DNA from: CALSPH01 sp041690035
Lineage (GTDB): Bacteria; Bacteroidota; Bacteroidia; NS11-12g; UBA955
Assembly: GCA_041690035.1 (NCBI GenBank)
Contig: JBDNFC010000020.1
Span: 1-64,000, forward strand
Reading direction: 5' to 3'
Length of the DNA: 64,000 nucleotides
Of this stretch, positions 61,305-64,000 are shown in pieces (within the stretch, counting starts at the first letter, position 1; each line of letters begins with the position of its first letter). The notes below the pieces were generated by a model. That model saw nothing but the letters and a program-made list of their open reading frames with translations, ran no database searches and was not told the origin of the DNA. The position numbers and the translations under genes were made by a program.

Positions 61305-64000
61305 ATGTCTCAAACCATGCAAAAACAGTCATACCTTAGCAATGCAGACCCTGCTTATATTGAGCAATTATACGAACAATATTTATCTAATCCAGCACTT
61401 GTAGATTTTGGATGGCAAAAGTTTTTTGAAGGTTTTGATCTAGGCACAGGAAAAAATAATGCCATCGGACAAAATTTAATGAGTGATGATGCACTAAAAG
61501 AAATTAATGTATTAAATTTAATTAATGCATACAGAAGCAGAGGGCATTTATTCACAAAAACCAATCCTGTTAGAGCACGCAGAACCTATTTGCCAAACTT
61601 AGACATTACCCATTTCAACCTTCAAAACACCGATTTAGAAAAAATATTTAATGCTGGTCATGAAATAAATATTGGTCCAGCAAAGCTAATTGACATTATT
61701 AGCTACCTTGAAGAAACATATTGCAAACATATTGGTGTAGAATATATGTATGTAACTGATCCTGAAAAGCTTAAATGGTTGATAGAAAAGATAGAAAAAA
61801 ACAAAAACCAACCCATACTAGCACCATCTGAAAAAAAACAAGCCCTAAATAAGCTTAACCAAGCTACTGTTTTTGAAAATTTTTTACACACAAAGTTTAT
61901 AGGTCAAAAACGCTTTTCATTAGAAGGTCTAGAATGCCTTATTCCTTGCCTAGACACAGTAATTAACTATGGCGCAGAGAAGGGTGTTGAACACTTTTTT
62001 TTGGGCATGGCACACAGAGGCAGGTTAAATGTATTGGCCAATATTTTTAACAAAACTTATACTGAAATTTTTCAAGAATTTGAGGGCAAAGTTTTTCAAA
62101 ATGCAGAATTTGAAGGAGATGTAAAATACCACTTGGGCTACCACACAGTTCAAAAAACATCTTCTGGTAAAAATATTAAATTAACGCTAAGTCCAAACCC
62201 GAGCCATTTAGAAGCCGTAGACCCTGTGGTAAAAGGAATAGCAAAGGCAAATATGGAATATGATTATGCAAATGATGTAAAAAAAATACTCCCAGTATTA
62301 ATTCATGGTGATGCGGCCATTGCTGGCCAAGGTATTATTTATGAAGTTTTACAAATGAGCGGTTTAGAAGCATATTCTGTTGGAGGCTGCCTGCATATAA
62401 TTACCAATAATCAAATTGGATTTACTACAAATTATCAAGATGCAAGAACCAGTATCTATTGCACAGATGTGGCTAAGGTTACAAAATGCCCAGTTTTTCA
62501 TGTAAATGGAGATAATGTGGAAGCCGTAATTCATGTAATAAAAATAGCACTAGATTATAGGCAAACATTTAACGAAGATGTCTTTATAGACATTTTGGGC
62601 TATAGAAAATATGGACATAATGAGGGTGATGAACCAAGATTTACACAACCTTTGCTTTACAAAGCTATCAAATCGCATCCCAATCCTAGAGAAATTTATA
62701 AGGAAGAGTTGTTAAAAAGAGGCGATATAGATAATGCTATTGCGCAAGAAATGGAAGAAAGCTTTAAAGCCTTGTTGCAAAAAAAGTTTGAGGAATCTAA
62801 AGAGAACCAATACGAAACCAAAAAACCAAAGGCAATAAAAAAATGGAAAGGTTATAAAATACCAAATGAAGAAAATATTTTTAATAAAACCAAAACTTCC
62901 TGCACAAAATCAGATTTTATAAAACTAGCCAAACAGATCAATTTTATACCCGAAGACAACTTACCAATTAGCAAGGTGCAAAAAATATTTAGTGAACGGA
63001 TTGATATGATTAAGTCTGACAAATATGATTGGGCTATGGGAGAATTAATGTCCTATGCCACTTTAATCAATGAAGGTTTTAGCATTAGAATGAGTGGACA
63101 AGATTGTGAAAGAGGCACTTTTAGCCATAGACATGCAGTAATAAAAAAAGAAGATTCTGAAAAAGAATATATCCCTTTGGCTCAGGTAGGCAAATCATCA
63201 CAGTTTCAAATATACAATTCTTTATTATCTGAGTATGCCGTTTTAGGATTTGAATATGGCTACAGTACAGTAAATCCTAATGTATTAACCATTTGGGAGG
63301 CCCAATTTGGCGATTTTGGTAATGGTGCACAAATTATTATAGATCAATTCATTAGCAGTGCCGCAGCAAAATGGGGTAAATATAGCGGTCTAACACTCAT
63401 GCTGCCTCATGGATATGAAGGCCAAGGCCCAGAGCATTCTTCTGCAAGACTTGAGCGTTTTTTGCAATTAGCAGCAAATAACAATATGCAAGTAATGAAT
63501 ATTACCACTCCTGCAAATTATTTTCATGCCATTAGAAGGCAATTAAAGAGAGAGAATGTTAGACTTCCACTAATTTTAATGACTCCAAAAAGTTTGTTAA
63601 GGCACCCAAAATGCACAAGCGCAATAGATGAATTTACAAACATAGATTTTCAAGAAATAATAGATTCAAACCAAAAAAGTCCAGAAAAAATTACCAAAGT
63701 TTTGTTTTGCAGTGGAAAAATTTATTATGATCTATTAGAGAAAAAAGAAACTGACGATGCTACTCATATAGCAATAGTAAGAATAGAGCAGCTATATCCA
63801 TTGGCGGAAAAAATGATTCAAGCTATTGTAACAAAATACAAAAACGCAAATTTTGTTTGGGTGCAAGAAGAGCCCAAAAACATGGGAGCTTATACTTTTT
63901 TAACAAGATATGATATTTTCGAAAACATCAAGTGCATCTCAAGAAAAAGCAGTGCATCTCCTGCCACAGGATTTAAAAAAGTACACGATATGGAACAAGA
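61305..64000 (+). CDS. sucA: 2-oxoglutarate dehydrogenase E1 component (cut by right edge)
   Basis: 898 complete codons are visible from ATG 61305 to the window end; the last readable region (PATGFKKVHDMEQ) is near the C-terminus of the family, so only a few residues are missing. Recognisable parts: the E1 N-terminal segment SYLSNADPAYIEQLYEQYLS, the YRSRGHLF motif, GMAHRGRLNVLAN (thiamine diphosphate fold), HGDAAIAGQG with the metal-binding region, GYRKYGHNEGDEP, and in the transketolase-like second half GQDCERGTFSHRHAV and GFEYGYS. It decarboxylates 2-oxoglutarate in the TCA cycle with E2 (SucB), probably encoded just outside the window. Confidence 0.96.
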   Translation, partial: MSQTMQKQSYLSNADPAYIEQLYEQYLSNPALVDFGWQKFFEGFDLGTGKNNAIGQNLMSDDALKEINVLNLINAYRSRGHLFTKTNPVRARRTYLPNLDITHFNLQNTDLEKIFNAGHEINIGPAKLIDIISYLEETYCKHIGVEYMYVTDPEKLKWLIEKIEKNKNQPILAPSEKKQALNKLNQATVFENFLHTKFIGQKRFSLEGLECLIPCLDTVINYGAEKGVEHFFLGMAHRGRLNVLANIFNKTYTEIFQEFEGKVFQNAEFEGDVKYHLGYHTVQKTSSGKNIKLTLSPNPSHLEAVDPVVKGIAKANMEYDYANDVKKILPVLIHGDAAIAGQGIIYEVLQMSGLEAYSVGGCLHIITNNQIGFTTNYQDARTSIYCTDVAKVTKCPVFHVNGDNVEAVIHVIKIALDYRQTFNEDVFIDILGYRKYGHNEGDEPRFTQPLLYKAIKSHPNPREIYKEELLKRGDIDNAIAQEMEESFKALLQKKFEESKENQYETKKPKAIKKWKGYKIPNEENIFNKTKTSCTKSDFIKLAKQINFIPEDNLPISKVQKIFSERIDMIKSDKYDWAMGELMSYATLINEGFSIRMSGQDCERGTFSHRHAVIKKEDSEKEYIPLAQVGKSSQFQIYNSLLSEYAVLGFEYGYSTVNPNVLTIWEAQFGDFGNGAQIIIDQFISSAAAKWGKYSGLTLMLPHGYEGQGPEHSSARLERFLQLAANNNMQVMNITTPANYFHAIRRQLKRENVRLPLILMTPKSLLRHPKCTSAIDEFTNIDFQEIIDSNQKSPEKITKVLFCSGKIYYDLLEKKETDDATHIAIVRIEQLYPLAEKMIQAIVTKYKNANFVWVQEEPKNMGAYTFLTRYDIFENIKCISRKSSASPATGFKKVHDMEQ

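Noticed and set aside
1..64000. tRNA, rRNA or CRISPR arrays
   Set aside because: No cloverleaf-like sequence, rRNA-like stretch or regularly spaced identical repeats were seen on either strand, but a covariance-model search was not possible here.

Overview
The window is an AT-rich (about one-third GC by eye) chromosomal segment of a member of the Bacteroidota, possibly Chitinophagales-like. The evidence is type IX secretion (T9SS) sorting domains of both kinds, Bacteroidota-style promoters (TTG, 17-23 nt, TAnnTTTG), near absence of Shine-Dalgarno sequences, many TTG/GTG starts, and neighbourhoods such as surA-like genes/moxR/birA/coaX/lptC, KtrBA and sucA. No rRNA, tRNA or CRISPR array was recognised.

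Layout. 1-3.8 kb is a decayed accessory stretch: the N-terminus of a large secreted protein running off the left edge, a sigma-factor remnant, a TonB-receptor remnant, two lipoprotein genes and three copies of a palindromic dispersed repeat. 3.9-13.9 kb is a nine-gene envelope operon on the minus strand: three PpiC/SurA-type chaperone genes, MoxR ATPase, BirA, CoaX, a barrel protein, a TPR lipoprotein and LptC. 14-15 kb is a barnase/barstar pair, ending tail-to-tail against a 1848-aa PKD-repeat T9SS protein. 20-25 kb holds a WcaF-type acetyltransferase, LdcA and a response regulator/sensor kinase pair whose kinase has an in-frame stop. 24.8-27.4 kb has hisH and hisF homologues of the sugar-amidation (WbuY/WbuZ) type with an AAA ATPase gene between them. 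27.7-30.3 kb is a ChlI-like/VWA pair. 31-34.4 kb has an AraC regulator and a five-gene envelope operon. 35-39 kb is a di-haem peroxidase and a PhoX-type T9SS protein. 39-44.3 kb is housekeeping (CvfB, DEAD-box helicase, KtrBA).

44.7-50.4 kb looks like one regulatory unit: a lipoprotein gene, an ECF sigma factor, a membrane protein that fuses an anti-sigma-like N-terminus to a beta-barrel-like C-terminus, and an 838-aa T9SS surface protein. The lipoprotein gene and the sigma gene share an almost identical upstream motif (TGCAACCTTTT ... GTCAAA) suited to an ECF promoter. 50.9-57.3 kb carries a DUF268 methyltransferase and a second giant PKD protein (1852 aa), a clear paralogue of the first. 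An IS30 remnant with recognisable terminal repeats follows, then an exported protein/membrane protein pair, then sucA cut by the right edge.

The window is rich in decay and duplication: five gene remnants or broken genes, two further dispersed repeat families (about 315 bp and about 97 bp) and several inverted-repeat elements. The most informative observations are the ECF promoter pair with the sigma/anti-sigma-barrel/surface-protein operon, the ATPase between hisH and hisF, the two giant paralogues each beside a glycan-modifying enzyme, and the palindromic repeat family at a gene breakpoint.
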